DNA of 6,019 nucleotides from Methanobacteriota archaeon (GTDB lineage: Archaea > Thermoplasmatota > Thermoplasmata > JAUWGG01). Every line of letters begins with the position of its first letter. Position 1 is the first letter of the stretch. This document shows positions 6,001-6,019 of the stretch, piece after piece. The notes beneath the pieces are model-generated. The model saw only the letters and a list, made by a program, of their open reading frames with translations, ran no database searches and was not told the origin of the DNA. The stretch spans positions 1 to 6,019 of the forward strand of contig JAUWGG010000070.1 of NCBI GenBank assembly GCA_030606525.1. The letters run 5' to 3'. The translations under genes were made by a program, and so were the position numbers.

Positions 6001-6019
6001 TTATCTTCCTTTTAGATCC
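5996..6019 (-). CDS. Possible 3' end of an upstream minus-strand gene
   Basis: Reading the minus strand from the window edge, one frame gives seven codons (GSKRKIR) and then TGA at 5998-5996. A basic tail ending ten bases before the next start, across a ribosome site, would fit a preceding operon member. Another frame also closes within this stretch, so the call rests on position alone. The gene itself lies outside the window. Confidence 0.2.
   Translation of the reverse strand, partial: GSKRKIR

Overview
The window looks archaeal, most plausibly from a Thermoplasmata-like or related euryarchaeal lineage. Supporting signs are an endonuclease Q gene of the Thermococcus/methanogen type, TATA-like boxes about 26-35 bases upstream of start codons that lack a Shine-Dalgarno sequence, a GGTGA-type ribosome site on one gene, and secreted proteins dense in N-glycosylation sequons. 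The lineage is inferred from gene content; there is no rRNA or tRNA here to confirm it. The DNA is AT-rich by eye, and coding density is very high, with no gene-free stretch longer than about 70 bases.

Left half, plus strand: two cell-surface proteins. The first (1-1161, 5' end outside the window) is the C-terminal part of a secreted protein: an ASPIC/UnbV domain, a fibronectin type III-like domain, and a duplicated 'WNLVSY ... GYWI' module. The second (1233-3263) is a clostripain-family (C11) cysteine peptidase. It has an N-terminal signal/anchor segment, two predicted beta-sandwich domains, a C-terminal membrane helix and a short cytoplasmic double-CXXC zinc ribbon. Together the two carry 33 N-X-S/T sequons.

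Middle, plus strand: a complete endonuclease Q (3305-4528), a DNA repair enzyme that nicks 5' of deaminated bases. It has its own TATA-like box, is probably leaderless, and its last seven residues read as a candidate PCNA-interacting (PIP) motif.

Right part, minus strand: two family 2 glycosyltransferases (5986-5201, then 5211-4525) overlap by 11 bases as an operon. They converge on the endonuclease Q gene with a 4-base tail-to-tail overlap. The first has a hydrophobic C-terminus and a GGD in place of the usual DXD. The second resembles polyprenyl-phosphate sugar synthases without their membrane part.

How the genes fit together: glycosyltransferases beside sequon-rich surface proteins suggest, but do not prove, a cell-surface glycoprotein neighbourhood. 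Endonuclease Q appears to be an independent housekeeping repair gene set between them. I see no mobile element, CRISPR array, RNA gene or clearly novel multi-gene system. The most unusual items are the surface peptidase with a cytoplasmic zinc ribbon and the candidate PIP motif at the convergent overlap.
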